Positions 19,153 to 27,589 of a DNA stretch of 64,000 nucleotides are shown here, piece after piece; the first letter of the stretch is position 1; each line of letters begins with the position of its first letter. The DNA lies in contig CP074575.1 in assembly GCA_018394315.1 (NCBI GenBank), forward strand, positions 771,501-835,500, written 5' to 3'. The translations under genes and the position numbers were made by a program. Under the pieces are notes generated by a model. The model had not been told where the DNA came from and did not search any database. It saw only the letters and a list, made by a program, of their open reading frames with translations. Source of the stretch: Mycoplasmatota bacterium (GTDB taxonomy: Bacteria; Bacillota_I; Bacilli_A; MAG-NZ).

Positions 19153-19692
19153 ATGGAACAAAGACATTGGTATATAGCCCAAACTAGTTCAGGATTTGAA
19201 AAATCAGTAAAATTAAATCTAGAAAGAAGAATTACATCGATGGGAATGGAAGATTTTATTTTTCAAGTATTTATTCCTGAGACAATTGAAATTGATGTAA
19301 AGGCTGATGGTAAAAAGGTTGAAAAACTTAAAAAAATGTTTCCTGGATATGTATTTGTGGAAATGATAGTAACTGATGAATCTTGGTTCATTGTTAGAAA
19401 TACTCCCGGCGTAACAGGATTTTTAGGTTCAAGTGGAGGAGGAACTAAACCGGTCCCTTTAGCTCTTGATGAGATTGAACCTATTTTAAAGAAATGTGGA
19501 ATGATTGAAGAAATTGAATTAGATGCTGAAATTGGAGACAAGGCACATGTAATAGAAGGACCTTTCTCAGGTCAAATTGGTACAATTAATAGTATAGATC
19601 AGGATAATCAAAAATTAGAAATACTGGTTGATATGTTTGGACGAAGTACTCCTATTGAGTTATCATTCTCACAAGTAGATATAAGAAAGTAA
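19153..19692 (+). CDS. nusG: Transcription termination/antitermination protein NusG
   Basis: It binds RNA polymerase across the clamp and couples it to ribosomes or pausing signals. The 179 residues have the NGN domain (HWYIAQTSSGFEKSVKLNLE, then MFPGYVFVEM and the WFIVRNTPGVTGFLG strand) and a C-terminal KOW domain (DKAHVIEGPFSGQIGTINSI). Length and domain order are normal. A terminator hairpin starts at the stop codon, so the rpmG-secE-nusG transcript ends before the Nudix gene instead of running into rplK. Confidence 0.97.
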   Translation: MEQRHWYIAQTSSGFEKSVKLNLERRITSMGMEDFIFQVFIPETIEIDVKADGKKVEKLKKMFPGYVFVEMIVTDESWFIVRNTPGVTGFLGSSGGGTKPVPLALDEIEPILKKCGMIEEIELDAEIGDKAHVIEGPFSGQIGTINSIDQDNQKLEILVDMFGRSTPIELSFSQVDIRK

Positions 19693-19718
19693 GCTAGATG
19701 AAATATCTAGCTTTTTTT
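19692..19718 (+). terminator. Terminator after nusG
   Basis: AGCTAGAT (19692-19699) pairs with ATCTAGCT (19705-19712), loop GAAAT, followed by seven T. Confidence 0.9.
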
Positions 19719-19726
19719 GATATAAT
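19718..19726 (+). promoter_or_regulatory. Extended -10 promoter of the Nudix gene
   Basis: TG-A-TATAAT at 19718-19726, directly downstream of the nusG terminator. No convincing -35. Start would be near 19733 with a very short leader. Confidence 0.5.
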
Positions 19727-19744
19727 TAGTTGTGAGGTAGTACT

Positions 19745-20263
19745 ATGAAATTAATAGAAAAACTAAATTATACAACAAAGAGTTATAAATATATTGAGAA
19801 AAGACTCGCTGCAAGAGGCATTGCTCTTGATGGTAATAAAGTCTTGTTAATACACGTTAAGAAAGATGACACATACACTTTCCCAGGAGGAGGGCTAGAT
19901 GTTGATGAGTCACTTGAGGAAGCTTGTATAAGAGAAATGGAAGAAGAAGCGGGTGCTCAAGGTGTAGAAGTAATAGAAGAATTTGGGTATATCGATGAAA
20001 CAAGAGATAGTAGATTTACTAAAGATACAGCATTTAATATGATTAGTTATTATTTTTTGTGCAAGATTGATAATCTTAATGGTAAGATGAAATTGGAGAA
20101 TTATGAAAGAGAATTAGGATTTAGTGCAGTCTGGATTGATATTAGAGATGCGCTAGTGCATAACAAACAAGTTAAGGATAGTGTGAAATTCAGGTTTAAA
20201 AAAGTACGTTATCTGGATAGAGCGATAAAAATCTTAGAGTTGCTTGAAGGAGTGGTAAAATGA
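19745..20263 (+). CDS. Nudix hydrolase
   Basis: It should hydrolyse a nucleoside diphosphate linked to another group; the substrate is unknown. The 172-residue protein carries an intact Nudix box between about residues 56 and 78 (GGLDVDESLEEACIREMEEE), matching the Gx5Ex7REUxEExGU pattern. The flanking strands (RGIALDGNKVLLIHVKKDD and ISYYFLCKID) fit the MutT fold. It ends in the ATGA overlap with the next gene. It and its partner interrupt the normal nusG-rplK linkage and have their own promoter and terminator. Confidence 0.88.
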   Translation: MKLIEKLNYTTKSYKYIEKRLAARGIALDGNKVLLIHVKKDDTYTFPGGGLDVDESLEEACIREMEEEAGAQGVEVIEEFGYIDETRDSRFTKDTAFNMISYYFLCKIDNLNGKMKLENYERELGFSAVWIDIRDALVHNKQVKDSVKFRFKKVRYLDRAIKILELLEGVVK

Positions 20264-20853
20264 ACAAGTTAGGACTAAAGCAAATTATAGTAGGAGTATT
20301 ACTATCCTTACTAGGTTTTATTATGATAGGAAGACCGATAGAATCAACTAGCATTTATATAATCGTCTTGAGTTTATTGATTATGACCTATTCTACATAT
20401 GAGTTGGTATTCCTATTTAAGGAAAAATCAAGTGGTTTTAGAGCAAAAGTAGTAAGTAGTGTACTTACAATCTTTATTTGTATGTTGGTTGTAATATCAC
20501 CTCTTGTAGGTATGAAAGTATTTATTTATATAATTGCTTTATTTATAATAGTTACTTCAATATATAGATTATCTAGCCACTATAAAAAATATGAAAGAGT
20601 AAGTTATCTTTCTATAGGAACTATTATATTGGGTGTAATAATGATATTTGATCCCATAGTTGTTATTGGGGTTACTACTTCTTTAATATCACTATCGTTA
20701 ATATTGCTTGGAGTAATAAAAATTTTAATTGGTATTGTAGTAAACAAATTTTCCGGTTCATCATTTCAAATGTTTAAAATGAAGGATACTTTTTATGATA
20801 ACAAAAAAGAGGATGATAACTTCATTGATGTTGATTATAAAGACTTAGAATAA
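20260..20853 (+). CDS. DUF308/HdeD-like membrane protein
   Basis: This 197-residue integral membrane protein has six hydrophobic helices in three pairs, with repeats resembling GVLLSLLGFIMIGRPIES and GTIILGVIMIFDPIVVIG. That G...L.G......P pattern is characteristic of the DUF308/HdeD family. A soluble acidic tail of about 30 residues (KKEDDNFIDVDYKDLE) follows. Its ATG overlaps the Nudix stop, so the two are translationally coupled. No function can be given; HdeD in E. coli relates to acid stress, but that need not carry over. Confidence 0.75.
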   Translation: MNKLGLKQIIVGVLLSLLGFIMIGRPIESTSIYIIVLSLLIMTYSTYELVFLFKEKSSGFRAKVVSSVLTIFICMLVVISPLVGMKVFIYIIALFIIVTSIYRLSSHYKKYERVSYLSIGTIILGVIMIFDPIVVIGVTTSLISLSLILLGVIKILIGIVVNKFSGSSFQMFKMKDTFYDNKKEDDNFIDVDYKDLE

Positions 20854-20859
20854 TAAACA

Positions 20860-20890
20860 AGAAGTACCACTTTCAAGTGATACTTCTTTT
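20860..20890 (+). terminator. Terminator after the DUF308 gene
   Basis: AGAAGTA (20860-20866) pairs with TACTTCT (20881-20887). After a C/A mismatch the inner CACT/AGTG pairs close the loop. TTTTC follows. Confidence 0.8.
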
Positions 20891-20923
20891 CTCTAGAAAA
20901 ACTATAGTTTGTTAAAAAAAAGA

Positions 20924-20952
20924 TTGACTTTGACACTCTACTTTAGTATAAT
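20924..20952 (+). promoter_or_regulatory. Promoter of rplK-rplA
   Basis: TTGACT (20924-20929), 17 bases, TATAAT (20947-20952). A second TTGACA at 20929-20934 lies too near the -10 (12 bases) to be used with it. Confidence 0.85.
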
Positions 20953-20988
20953 ATATGGGCGTGTAATACGCCATGCTAATCATATTGA

Positions 20989-21016
20989 GTGGGAGGGTTT
21001 ATCCCAATAAGACCAC
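20989..21016 (+). promoter_or_regulatory. Ribosomal protein L1 binding site, copy 1 (before rplK)
   Basis: GTGG (20989-20992) pairs with CCAC (21013-21016). Between them are GAGGG, a short second helix closed by CCC, and the purine strand AATAAGA. This helix, GGAGG-type asymmetric loop, helix layout is the known L1-binding fold of L1 operon mRNAs and of the 23S L1 stalk. It is expected to mediate feedback on rplK-rplA translation. Confidence 0.65.
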
Positions 21017-21043
21017 ATCACAGACAACAAGGAGGTGCGTCTA

Positions 21044-21469
21044 GTGGCTAAAGAAGTAGCAAATGTAGTGAAACTACAAATACAAGCAGGTAGAGCTAAT
21101 CCAGCTCCACCAGTAGGACCAGCATTAGGTCAAGCTGGAGTGAATATTCAGGAATTTTGTCAAAGATTTAACGATGAAACAAAAGACAAAATGGGGAACA
21201 TTATTCCAGTTGTAATATCTGTTTATGATGACAGAAGTTTTACATTTGTTCTTAAAACACCACCAGCAAGTGATTTATTAAAGAAAGCTTGCAATATACA
21301 AAGTGGAAGTGCGTTAGGAGCTAATGAAACTGTTGCGACAATATCTCGCGATAAGTTAAAAGAAATAGCAGAAATTAAAATGCCAGACTTAAATGCGAAT
21401 GACATTGAGGCTGCAATGAATATTATTGCAGGTACTGCTAAAAACATGGGAATCGTTGTTGAGGACTAA
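21044..21469 (+). CDS. rplK: 50S ribosomal protein L11
   Basis: It forms part of the GTPase-associated centre with 23S rRNA and is the thiopeptide target region. The 141-residue protein shows the N-terminal [20 protein letters not shown] with the conserved proline pair and the C-terminal rRNA-binding domain ([19 protein letters not shown]). I chose GTG 21044, eight bases after AAGGAGG; GTG 21035 overlaps the SD and adds non-conserved residues. It is preceded by an L1-binding leader and followed by a second one before rplA. Confidence 0.97.
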   Translation: MAKEVANVVKLQIQAGRANPAPPVGPALGQAGVNIQEFCQRFNDETKDKMGNIIPVVISVYDDRSFTFVLKTPPASDLLKKACNIQSGSALGANETVATISRDKLKEIAEIKMPDLNANDIEAAMNIIAGTAKNMGIVVED

Positions 21470-21473
21470 TCGC

Positions 21474-21499
21474 ATTTAGGTTGTAAATACAATCTAAAT
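21474..21499 (+). other. Hairpin between rplK and rplA
   Basis: ATTTAGGTTGT (21474-21484) pairs with ACAATCTAAAT (21489-21499) through one G-T wobble, loop AAAT. No T run follows, so it is likely an mRNA stability or processing element, not a terminator. Confidence 0.6.
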
Positions 21500-21500
21500 C

Positions 21501-21525
21501 GTGGGAGGAGATTCCGTTAAACCAC
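21501..21525 (+). promoter_or_regulatory. Ribosomal protein L1 binding site, copy 2 (before rplA)
   Basis: GTGG (21501-21504) pairs with CCAC (21522-21525), with GAGGA, an inner short helix closed by TCC, and GTTAAA between. It repeats the layout of the site before rplK and lies six bases before the rplA SD. Confidence 0.65.
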
Positions 21526-21542
21526 ATTTAGGAGGAATAAAT

Positions 21543-22241
21543 ATGCCAAAAAGAGGTAAAAACCTTCAGACAGCGATTACTAAATTAGAAAAAGGTAAAC
21601 GCTATGAAGTAGCGGAAGCTGTAAAACTTGTAAAAGAGTTGAGCTTCGAGAAATTTGATGCAACTGTAGAATTAGCAATTAGATTGAATGTTGACCCACG
21701 TAAAGCGGATCAAAATATCCGTGGTGCTATGGTATTACCACATGGTACAGGTAAAACACAAACAATCTTAGTGTTTGCTAAAGGTGAACAAGCAAAACAA
21801 GCTGAAGAAGCAGGGGCTGACTTCGTTGGAGACAGCGAAATGGTAGCGAAAGTTCAAGGTGGATGGATGGACTTTGATGTAGTAGTTGCTACACCAAACA
21901 TGATGAGTGAAGTAGGTAAACTAGGTCGAGTGTTAGGACCAAGAGGTTTAATGCCGAACCCAAAAACTGGAACTGTTACAATGGATGTTACAAAAGCAAT
22001 CAGTGAAATTAAAGCTGGTAAAGTAGAGTACAGAAATGATAAAGTTGGGAATGTTCAAGTTCCTGTAGGTAAAGTATCATTTGATGGAAATAAAATTGAG
22101 GAAAACATTATTGCGATGTATACTCAATTGATGAGAATCAAACCAGCAACAGTAAAAGGTACGTATGTACAAAATATTTCAATTTCATCTACAATGGGAC
22201 CTGGTATCAAGTTAGATGCCGATTCACTTGTAGTAGGTTAA
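21543..22241 (+). CDS. rplA: 50S ribosomal protein L1
   Basis: It forms the L1 stalk that guides E-site tRNA, and by family knowledge represses its own operon. The 232 residues include the N-terminal [29 protein letters not shown]-type start, the KTGTV-containing rRNA-binding region ([15 protein letters not shown]) and the usual end. ATG 21543 follows TTAGGAGGAA. A longer frame from GTG 21501 would read through the regulatory hairpin and is rejected. Confidence 0.97.
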   Translation: MPKRGKNLQTAITKLEKGKRYEVAEAVKLVKELSFEKFDATVELAIRLNVDPRKADQNIRGAMVLPHGTGKTQTILVFAKGEQAKQAEEAGADFVGDSEMVAKVQGGWMDFDVVVATPNMMSEVGKLGRVLGPRGLMPNPKTGTVTMDVTKAISEIKAGKVEYRNDKVGNVQVPVGKVSFDGNKIEENIIAMYTQLMRIKPATVKGTYVQNISISSTMGPGIKLDADSLVVG

Positions 22242-22251
22242 TATATAACTA

Positions 22252-22316
22252 ATAAAGCATGGTTAGTGTTCCGTAGACAGTAGGTGCTAAAGGCTTAATT
22301 TCCTACCGAGGTAAAA
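22252..22316 (+). promoter_or_regulatory. L10 leader (rplJ-rplL autoregulation)
   Basis: The block containing CCGTAGACAGTAGGTGCTAA, then GGCTTAATTTCCTACCGAGG, is the highly conserved core of the L10 leader found before rplJ in Gram-positive bacteria. GTAGG and CCTAC pair. The L10(L12)4 complex binds it. A terminator-like hairpin follows, so control is probably by attenuation. Confidence 0.88.
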
Positions 22317-22333
22317 ATCATTATTATGATTAT

Positions 22334-22364
22334 CCTCTTTTGTCTATTGATAAGAGAGGTTTTT
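22334..22364 (+). terminator. Attenuator terminator in the rplJ leader
   Basis: CCTCTTTT (22334-22341) pairs with AAGAGAGG (22352-22359) with one G-T wobble, followed by five T. It lies between the L10 leader and the rplJ start. Confidence 0.75.
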
Positions 22365-22390
22365 GATTAGAAAAGCAGGAGGTGGAATAA

Positions 22391-22888
22391 ATGAATGAGT
22401 TAATACTTCAACAAAAACAAAATGAAGTAAGTGCTCTAACTGCTAAAATCAATGAATCAGCATCAGTAGTAGTAGTGGATTATTTAGGATTAACAGTTTC
22501 TCAAGTAACTGATTTGCGTAGAAGACTACGAGCAGAAGGTTGTGAAATGAAAGTAATCAAAAATAACATCGTTAGACGTGCTGCAAAAGAAGCTGGTTAC
22601 GAAGAGTTAGTAGATTCACTAACAGGTCCAAACGCAATCGCTTTCTCAAATGAGGATTCAATTGCTGCAGCTAAAGTATTATATGACTTTGCTAAAGATA
22701 ATAAGATGCTTGACTTAAAAGTTGGGGTTATCGATGGTAACTATGTTAGTAACGAAGAACTAATGGTATACGCAACAATTCCATCAAGAGAAACTTTGTT
22801 AACAATGTTAGCAGCTGGTATGATGGGTACTGTAAAAGATTTAGCGATCTCATTACACTTGTATACTGAAGAGGATTCTGAAGAATAA
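22391..22888 (+). CDS. rplJ: 50S ribosomal protein L10
   Basis: It anchors the L7/L12 stalk dimers on the ribosome. The 165-residue protein begins with NELILQQKQNEVSALTAKI and has the N-terminal rRNA-binding domain (VVVVDYLGLTVSQVTDLRR, then VIKNNIVRRAAKEAG) and a C-terminal helix that binds L12. ATG 22391 follows AGGAGGTGG; another ATG four bases later is out of frame. Expression is governed by the upstream L10 leader and attenuator. Confidence 0.97.
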   Translation: MNELILQQKQNEVSALTAKINESASVVVVDYLGLTVSQVTDLRRRLRAEGCEMKVIKNNIVRRAAKEAGYEELVDSLTGPNAIAFSNEDSIAAAKVLYDFAKDNKMLDLKVGVIDGNYVSNEELMVYATIPSRETLLTMLAAGMMGTVKDLAISLHLYTEEDSEE

Positions 22889-22971
22889 GAATTCAACAAT
22901 TATAATTTTAAAGACAATTTCCGTGAAGGAAGTAAATAAAGTCTATTTAGACTGATAGGAGGATTAAATTA

Positions 22972-23337
22972 ATGGCTAAATTAACAAGAGATGCTTTTAT
23001 TGAAGCATTAAAAGAAATGACTATTTTAGAAGTAAAAGAATTAGTTGATGCTATGAAAGAAGAATTTGGTGTAGATCCAAGTGCTGTGGCTGCTGCTGCA
23101 CCTCAAGCTGCTGCTGATACTGCTCCAACTGAAGTAAGCGTAGTTTTAACTAGCCCTGGTGCTAAGAAAATTGCAGTAATCAAAGTGGTTAAAGAATTAA
23201 CTGGTTTAGGATTAAAAGAAGCAAAAGCATTAGTTGATGGTGCACCAACACCTATTAAAGAAGGTATTAAACCTGAAGAAGCAAGTGAAATTAAAGCACA
23301 GTTAGAAGAAGCTGGAGCAATCGTAGAAGTTAAATAA
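22972..23337 (+). CDS. rplL: 50S ribosomal protein L7/L12
   Basis: This stalk protein recruits and stimulates translational GTPases. The 121 residues have the N-terminal dimerisation helix region, an alanine-rich hinge ([17 protein letters not shown]) and the C-terminal factor-binding domain ([20 protein letters not shown], then AKALVDGAP). The 83-base gap after rplJ holds no gene and a good SD (TAGGAGG). A long hairpin follows. Confidence 0.98.
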   Translation: MAKLTRDAFIEALKEMTILEVKELVDAMKEEFGVDPSAVAAAAPQAAADTAPTEVSVVLTSPGAKKIAVIKVVKELTGLGLKEAKALVDGAPTPIKEGIKPEEASEIKAQLEEAGAIVEVK

Positions 23338-23350
23338 TTTTGGTAATAAT

Positions 23351-23375
23351 CTGGGCAGAATATTTTTCTGCCCAG
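23351..23375 (+). other. Strong hairpin between rplL and rsmC, without T run
   Basis: CTGGGCAGAA (23351-23360) pairs perfectly with TTCTGCCCAG (23366-23375), loop TATTT. Only AGATTT follows, so it is a weak terminator at best. It could partly separate ribosomal from polymerase gene expression, or act as a processing site. Confidence 0.7.
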
Positions 23376-23399
23376 AGATTTCCATAAAAAGGTGATTAA

Positions 23400-24014
23400 A
23401 TGAATCACTACTATATGAATAATAACGATCTAAAAAGTGAGCCTAAAGAAATAAGGGCTGTTTTTAGCGTTTGTAGTTTCTCTTTTATTACTGATAATGG
23501 TGTATTTTCAAAAGGTAGTGTTGATTACGGTTCAAAAGTACTTATTAATGCATTGAGTAAGTATTTTGAAACTATACCATTAAAAGGAAAGAGAGTATTG
23601 GATGTAGGCTGTGGTTATGGACCAATCGGGATAGTTTTGGGTACGCTCTACCCTAAACTTAGAATGGATATGGTCGATATTAGTGATAGAGCGATCGAGT
23701 TAGCTAGGAATAATATAAAACTCAACAATGTTAGTAACGTTTCTATATTTAAGTCTAATTTGTACGACAATGTGACAAATAAATATTCGATTATTATTTC
23801 AAACCCACCGATTAGAGCGGGTAAGCACATCGTTCATGCGATACTTGAGAATGCTAAAAAGTATTTAGAAGATTTAGGTGAATTATGGATTGTTATTCAG
23901 AAAAAGCAAGGCGCTCCTTCGGCTAAGAAAAAGATGATTCATGTCTTTGGAAATGCTGAGGTAGTAGAACGTGATAAAGGCTATTTTATTATTAGGAGTA
24001 TAAACAAGAATTAA
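23400..24014 (+). CDS. rsmC: RsmC-type class I methyltransferase
   Basis: This SAM-dependent methyltransferase corresponds to YbxB of Bacillus and resembles the catalytic half of E. coli RsmC, which makes m2G1207 in 16S rRNA. The 204 residues show motif I (VLDVGCGYGPIGIVLG) and the N6/N2-methyltransferase motif SNPPIRAGKHIVHAIL. It lacks the second inactive domain of E. coli RsmC, as usual for Bacillota. ATG 23400 follows AAAGGTGATT. It lies between rplL and rpoB exactly as in Bacillus. The rRNA target is inferred from family. Confidence 0.9.
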   Translation: MNHYYMNNNDLKSEPKEIRAVFSVCSFSFITDNGVFSKGSVDYGSKVLINALSKYFETIPLKGKRVLDVGCGYGPIGIVLGTLYPKLRMDMVDISDRAIELARNNIKLNNVSNVSIFKSNLYDNVTNKYSIIISNPPIRAGKHIVHAILENAKKYLEDLGELWIVIQKKQGAPSAKKKMIHVFGNAEVVERDKGYFIIRSINKN

Positions 24015-24086
24015 TTTTATACTTTTACCTAATGTGAAATGTGGTTATTTATCCTATATTTATATATTAAATGAGGGGTGAAAAAC

Positions 24087-27000
24087 ATGAACTACAAAGT
24101 AGAAAAATTTGGTAGACATAGAGAAAGAAGAAACTACTCTAGAGTTAAACTAAATGCTGAGTTACCAGGTTTAATTGATATCCAATTAAACTCATTTGAG
24201 TGGTTCTTGAATGACGGATTGAAGGAATTATTTGATTATATATCTCCAATTGAGAATCATGCTGGAAATATTAAAATGTATTTCGGAGATTATGAATTTG
24301 AGGAACCAGTTCGCGATATTGCAGAATCAAAACGTAGAGAAGTGAATTATTCTAGTAAATTAAAAGTCAACGTTAAATTGGTTTTTGAAGAGACTGGAGA
24401 AATAAAGGAACAAAAACTTTATTTAGGTGATGTACCTATGATGACTCCAGAAGGAACTTTTGTTATTAATGGTGCCCAAAGGGTTATAGTTACTCAAATT
24501 ATTCGTTCTGCGGGTGTGTATTTTACTAAAGAATTTGATAAGAAAAGAAATGACATAATTCATGCTGGTCAAGTTATCCCAACTAGAGGTGCTTGGTTAG
24601 AATTTGAAATTAAGTCAAAAGATGAGTTATATGTTAAATTGGATAGATCTAAGAAACTGGAGCTTTCTGTTTTGGCAAGAGCTTTAGGTGTTTCTAAAAA
24701 TGAAGAGATTATCGATTTACTTGGAGATAGTAAGCATTTATTAGAGACTTTGGCTAAGGATTCAACAACTGATACTGATTCTGCTCTTTTGAAGGCTTTT
24801 AGCACAATTAGAAATGGTGAACAAGGTACAGTAGATGGGTCTAAGGGTACTATCATTGCTCGTTTCTTTGATCCGAAGAGATATGACTTAGCACCAGTAG
24901 GTAGATATAAAGTAAACAAAAAATTAGATGTATTAGAAAGAGCGAAAGGATTAATCTTGGCTCAAGATATAGTAAATAATGAGACTGGTGAAATTGTTGT
25001 TGAGAATGGTACTTTAATTGATGATGAGACGGTAAACATTATTAACCAAAACAGAGATTCAATTACAAGGGAATTAAATTATTCTGGTAATTGGTTTGAT
25101 GATCCTATCTATGTTGAATCGCTTGACGTTAATATTAAAGATGGTGAAGATTATAAAGTTATAAGAGTTGTTGGAAATTATTCAAAAGAGACTCTTACTA
25201 CAATAACTCCTTCAGACATTTTTGCTTCAATGAGTTATTATATTAACTTATTTGATGGTGCTGGTTATGATATGGTTATTGACCATTTACAAAATAGAAG
25301 ATTAAGACTAATTGGTGAATTATTACAAAATCAATTTAGAATAGGTCTAACTAAAATTGACAAACGTATTCGTGAGAACATGTCAACGAAGGATCCTACT
25401 GAGATGAAACCAAGTAATCTTATTGAGAGTAAACAATTGTCTTCAACTATTAAAGAATTCTTTGGTAGTTCACAGTTGTCTCAATTTATGCAGCAAACTA
25501 ATCCTTTAGATGAGTTGACGCATAAGAGAAGAATTTCAGCTTTAGGACCTGGTGGGTTATCAAGAGAGAGAGCCTCTTACGAAGTTCGAGATGTACATTA
25601 CTCTCACTATGGAAGAATTTGTCCAATCGAGACTCCTGAGGGACCCAACATTGGTCTAATTAATAGTTTAAGTATTTACGCAAAAGTAAACAAATATGGT
25701 TTTATAGAAACTCCATATTATAAAGTTGATAAGGAAACTGGTAGAGTACTGGACGAAAAGTTAGAGTACTTATCAGCTGATGTAGAGGAAAAATTCGTTA
25801 TAGGTCAGGCGAATATTAAACTAGATAAAGATAACGTAATACTTGATACGGAAATTGTAGCTAGATATAACGGAGAAACTAAGCTATATAAAACTGAAAA
25901 GGTTGACTATATTGATGTTTCTCCTAAACAAATTGTTTCAGTTTCGACAGCTTGTATTCCGTTCTTAGAACATGATGATGCAAACCGTGCATTGATGGGT
26001 TCTAACATGCAACGTCAAGCGATTCCGCTACTAAGAACTGAAGCTCCATTTGTTGGTACTGGTATTGAGCATAAAGCTGCTCAAGACTCAGGAAGTGCAA
26101 TTGTTGCTAGAGAAGATGGTGTTGTTGAATACGTAGATGCAAATAAAATTGTGACTAAAACAAAAGACGGTGAGCGTACTTATGATTTGCAGAAATTCAA
26201 GAGATCGAATCAATCTACAAATTTAACTCAAAGACCGATTGTAAAAGTTGGAGATAAGCTTAAAAAGTCTGATATTATTGCAGATGGTTCGGCTATGGAT
26301 AAAGGTGAATTAGCAGTAGGTAGAAATGTAACAGTTGCATTCATGACGTGGAATGGATATAACTATGAAGATGCAATTGTAATGAGCGAAAACTTGGTTA
26401 TAGATGATGTTTATACATCTATACATATTGAGGATTATCAAGTAGAAGTTCGCGACACAAAAGTTGGGAAAGAAGAAATCACAAGAGAGATACCAGGAGC
26501 AGAATCTGAGTCACTAAGAAACTTAGATGAACGAGGAATTGTAAGAGTTGGTGCAGAAGTTAAAGCGGGTCAAATCGTAGTTGGTAAAATTACTCCAAAA
26601 GGGCAAGCTGATCTTTCTAACTTTGAAAAACTGATATTTGCGATTTATTCTGAGAAAGCTCGTGATGTAAAGGATACTTCATTAAGAGTTCCACACGGTG
26701 GTGGAGGGATTGTAGCTCAAGTTCAATATTTCTCTACTGAAAATGGAGACGAATTATCAAGTGGAGTAAATGAACTAGTAAGAGTTTATATCGTTCAAAA
26801 ACGTAAGATTCATGAAGGGGATAAAATGGCTGGACGCCATGGTAATAAGGGTGTTATCTCTAAAATATTACCAGTTGAGGATATGCCGTTTTTAGAGGAT
26901 GGTACGCCAGTTGATATTATGTTGAATCCTTTAGGTGTTCCTTCTCGTATGAATATAGGTCAAATCTTAGAAATCCATTTAGGTATGGCGGCTAAGAAAT

Positions 27001-27578
27001 TAGGTGTACATATTGCTACTCCTGTATTTGATGGAGTAAAGGCTAACGATTTAGCTCTAATCATGGATGAGGCTGGCATGGCTCCAGACGGAAAAACAGC
27101 AGTTTATGATGGTAGAACAGGTATAAAATATGACAACCGTGTTTCTGTTGGAGTAATGTATATGGTTAAGCTAGCGCACATGGTTGATGACAAACTACAT
27201 GCTCGTAGTGTTGGTCCATATATCTTAGTTACGCAACAACCTATGGGTGGTAAAGCTCAAAACGGTGGTCAACGTTTCGGTGAGATGGAAGTATGGGCAC
27301 TAGAAGCATATGGTGCAGCTTATACGTTACAAGAAATCCTAACTGTTAAATCTGATGATATTATTGGTAGAAACAAAGTCTTTAAAGCTATTGTTAATGG
27401 TACTCCGATTCCTGAAGGATCTGTACCTGAGTCATTTAGAGTTTTAATTAAAGAGTTACAAGCGTTAGGAATTAGCGTTAAATTAATCACTACTAATGGT
27501 GAGGACGAGGTTAATAAGTCTCTTGTTCAAGATGGAGAAGAAGATTATATTACTAAGTTCGGAATTAAAAATATGTAA
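24087..27578 (+). CDS. rpoB: RNA polymerase beta subunit
   Basis: This is the catalytic-core subunit of RNA polymerase. The 1163 residues contain the rifampicin-pocket region ([20 protein letters not shown]), the fork region ([20 protein letters not shown]), and the late conserved blocks [16 protein letters not shown] and [19 protein letters not shown]. One notable residue is Gln469 at the place of E. coli Asp516 in the rifampicin region. I chose ATG 24087 after GAGGGGTG; the GTG at 24078 lies within that SD. No large lineage insertions are apparent; length is as in Bacillus. rpoC follows 11 bases later. Confidence 0.98.
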   Translation: MNYKVEKFGRHRERRNYSRVKLNAELPGLIDIQLNSFEWFLNDGLKELFDYISPIENHAGNIKMYFGDYEFEEPVRDIAESKRREVNYSSKLKVNVKLVFEETGEIKEQKLYLGDVPMMTPEGTFVINGAQRVIVTQIIRSAGVYFTKEFDKKRNDIIHAGQVIPTRGAWLEFEIKSKDELYVKLDRSKKLELSVLARALGVSKNEEIIDLLGDSKHLLETLAKDSTTDTDSALLKAFSTIRNGEQGTVDGSKGTIIARFFDPKRYDLAPVGRYKVNKKLDVLERAKGLILAQDIVNNETGEIVVENGTLIDDETVNIINQNRDSITRELNYSGNWFDDPIYVESLDVNIKDGEDYKVIRVVGNYSKETLTTITPSDIFASMSYYINLFDGAGYDMVIDHLQNRRLRLIGELLQNQFRIGLTKIDKRIRENMSTKDPTEMKPSNLIESKQLSSTIKEFFGSSQLSQFMQQTNPLDELTHKRRISALGPGGLSRERASYEVRDVHYSHYGRICPIETPEGPNIGLINSLSIYAKVNKYGFIETPYYKVDKETGRVLDEKLEYLSADVEEKFVIGQANIKLDKDNVILDTEIVARYNGETKLYKTEKVDYIDVSPKQIVSVSTACIPFLEHDDANRALMGSNMQRQAIPLLRTEAPFVGTGIEHKAAQDSGSAIVAREDGVVEYVDANKIVTKTKDGERTYDLQKFKRSNQSTNLTQRPIVKVGDKLKKSDIIADGSAMDKGELAVGRNVTVAFMTWNGYNYEDAIVMSENLVIDDVYTSIHIEDYQVEVRDTKVGKEEITREIPGAESESLRNLDERGIVRVGAEVKAGQIVVGKITPKGQADLSNFEKLIFAIYSEKARDVKDTSLRVPHGGGGIVAQVQYFSTENGDELSSGVNELVRVYIVQKRKIHEGDKMAGRHGNKGVISKILPVEDMPFLEDGTPVDIMLNPLGVPSRMNIGQILEIHLGMAAKKLGVHIATPVFDGVKANDLALIMDEAGMAPDGKTAVYDGRTGIKYDNRVSVGVMYMVKLAHMVDDKLHARSVGPYILVTQQPMGGKAQNGGQRFGEMEVWALEAYGAAYTLQEILTVKSDDIIGRNKVFKAIVNGTPIPEGSVPESFRVLIKELQALGISVKLITTNGEDEVNKSLVQDGEEDYITKFGIKNM

Positions 27579-27589
27579 GGGGTGTTAAT

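Noticed and set aside
22889-22971. Regulatory element between rplJ and rplL
   Set aside because: Only weak AT-rich pairing (for example TCTATTTAGA) is seen, with no terminator or known leader motif.
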